Source of the DNA: an uncultured Rikenellaceae bacterium | Lineage (GTDB): Bacteria > Bacteroidota > Bacteroidia > Bacteroidales > Rikenellaceae | Direction of reading: 5' to 3' | DNA length: 58,202 nucleotides | Assembly (NCBI GenBank): GCA_944326815.1 | Contig: CALVFI010000022.1 | Coordinates: forward strand, 1 to 58,202 | In this document: in pieces, positions 57,901 through 58,202 of the stretch | Layout of the letters: each line of letters starts with the position of its first letter | How positions within the stretch are numbered: position 1 is the first letter of the stretch | Translations under genes and position numbers: made by a program | The notes under the pieces: model-generated | Told to the model about the DNA's origin: nothing | Databases searched by the model: none | Seen by the model: only the letters and a program-made list of their open reading frames with translations

Positions 57901-58202
57901 CAAACGGTATCCCAAATTCAATGGGACAATTCGAGTCCCTCGGCTTACCACAACGGTCGATTTTCTGAATGTGCCTTATTCCGTGACCGATGGTCAGATT
58001 GTTTTTACGGATAACAAACTCTCCTTGCATCAGGCGCGTTTGAGTGATCCCGAGGGCAATGGGGCGGAGATGGAGATGGAGGTGGACTTGAATCATCTCT
58101 CCAATATCATTTATGAACTGCGGATTCGCCCCGAACGTATGCTGGTAATGAATACCACGGAGGCGCAGAACGACCTGTTCTATGGACGGTTATATGCTTC
58201 GG
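54962..58202 (+). CDS. tamB: TamB-like translocation and assembly protein, 3' end cut off
   Basis: About 1080 codons are visible from a GTG start and the frame runs open off the window edge. The N terminus is a single membrane anchor (about 4-32, ending LLLHLPPVQNYLARKA). The AsmA/TamB-type segment RIHMKLFTGLSVDGFYVED follows, and long stretches of beta-strand repeats come after. The last visible residues, MNTTEAQNDLFYGRLYAS, match the start of the TamB C-terminal domain. TamB-like proteins bridge inner and outer membranes and are linked to lipid transport and outer-membrane assembly. An upstream short ATG frame at 54948 stops after nine codons. A full gene of about 1500 residues is expected. 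Confidence 0.88.
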   Translation, partial: MGKVIKILVSCVSAVILAIIILPLVVTLLLHLPPVQNYLARKATDMISRKLETRVSIDRIHMKLFTGLSVDGFYVEDYRQDTLLYVNRIEVDVLRRGIFQGNLALGDVKVSGVRFFMEQTPEGISNLKQILLKLKRDRKKERKGNFRLTASSVSVRDMAFKFRKNQYIPREYGVNFTDVDVPELNVETENLSVVGDSISMRIRDISLNEKSGFAVNALACRTFSVSGSGLRFDRLHVRLPDSELNMDYFRMLYADWKMQDFLRTVRMKARISRSKVSFQSIAYFAPRQRTWFTSFEEVEATVNGPIADMSGEILHARVGDTEVALKYTMTGIPDIENTRFDFQVDNLETDADDIKALVADITHRSMEEPLMEKLRNLGKIRLSGHFDGLLARFTANAALKTAEGDARMNLRFVPKGRAQTAFTGSVNVQELNLGRLFGEPNLGRFSAAAEVTGAFAGNDLTADTDARLSRVDYNGYSYGDIAMQGRFSNRQFRGDIHSADPNLSFDFTGMIDLNDSVPHYDFDMQLHRADLHRLNFNRRDSISLVKCNVAACVSGSTFDNMNGEVVVSDLLYVNQLDSVRTGEIRLLGENSDQSKYLAMKSSFADAEFRSRMSYARLAAYFEDVLWSYLPTLSAREHLSLPKQEVVGDANNYSLLKVDVKQANNVAGIFVPGMIVASGTQFSFLFNPNIEKFTLSLTSDYIEHDNFFVSNLEMNSRNQSDSISLFVRADDIYTSGFYMPDFSVIGGARENRINVSARFRDKQNGAGALLGATATLGHNPEGLPQISLRLSPSYFTDGRQTWNIYTRGIVMDSVRTEVHDLTVLSAGQRLGVDGVASRSRADTLHVSLSNFDIAPLTQFMSRMGYQVSGVTNGHADLISARSRGVLNARIRFDSVRINDVMVPPALFESSWDFARERARFALSSRESRDTVVLGYYRPTDGRYLVDADFKNLDLALLDPLLDGVVSHTQGGCEVSLQVTGAKRYPKFNGTIRVPRLTTTVDFLNVPYSVTDGQIVFTDNKLSLHQARLSDPEGNGAEMEMEVDLNHLSNIIYELRIRPERMLVMNTTEAQNDLFYGRLYAS

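Overview
The window is a chromosomal segment of a Bacteroidota bacterium, most likely order Bacteroidales; an Alistipes/Rikenellaceae-type genome is my guess from overall protein flavour, not something shown here. Three things support the phylum: lpxC and fabZ are fused in one gene (46722-48107); genes are preceded by the Bacteroidota promoter pattern TTTG/TTG, about 19-21 nt, TANNTTTG (perfect in front of both tRNA genes); and family content fits (DUF4369-thioredoxin lipoprotein, DUF4954, DUF3575, single-chain GlyRS, Shine-Dalgarno-poor starts). Most of the DNA is conserved housekeeping sequence. Accessory features are few and local.

Layout. 1-1480: tyrosine recombinase reading away from the 3' end of tRNA-Arg(ACG), which looks like the integrase end of an element lying mainly left of the window. 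1549-6691 (minus): a coaD-lpxD-ruvC-thioredoxin lipoprotein operon, then glyS. 6965-7964 (plus): ruvX and def. 7965-8413: a long convergent gap with its own plus-strand terminator and a tiny hydrophobic ORF. 8414-12211 (minus): a DUF4954 beta-helix protein, a GH2-like protein that has lost its acid/base glutamate, and rlmH. 12407-18658 (plus): orphan lipoprotein, asnS, rpoN and four small membrane or envelope genes. 18652-19422 (minus): DNA glycosylase-family gene followed in frame by a GNAT acetyltransferase remnant. 19532-26823 (plus): nadE, ftsE, gyrB, udk, a NAGPA-type phosphodiester glycosidase, a flavin reductase and mscL. 26857-29205: an ion channel with an odd filter, a porin and tRNA-Met. 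29285-35765: RND efflux operon (adaptor, pump, TolC) with a divergent AraC regulator. 35923-39723: LacI regulator and an intact GH2 enzyme with malectin-like tail. 39797-43604: YidE/AspT-type transporter, PPi-type phosphofructokinase, and an outer-membrane protein gene broken at a TA repeat. 43752-46634 (minus): small acidic protein, K+/H+ antiporter and TonB-like protein. 46722-53745 (plus): lpxC-fabZ, lpxA, rimP, nusA, infB. 53850-54902 (minus): tsaD. 54962-end: tamB-like gene cut off by the window edge.

Functional themes are lipid A synthesis (lpxD, lpxC-fabZ, lpxA), outer-membrane construction and transport (TamB-like, TonB-like, porin, TolC), translation (glyS, asnS, def, rlmH, rimP, nusA, infB, tsaD, two tRNAs), DNA topology and repair (gyrB, ruvC, ruvX, glycosylase) and ion homeostasis (MscL, channel, K+/H+ antiporter). 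I found no CRISPR array, rRNA, intact insertion sequence or recognisable defence island. The best leads for new biology are the GH2-like pseudoenzyme operon, the altered channel filter, the TA-tract frameshift, and the transcript-like unit in the def-rlmH gap.
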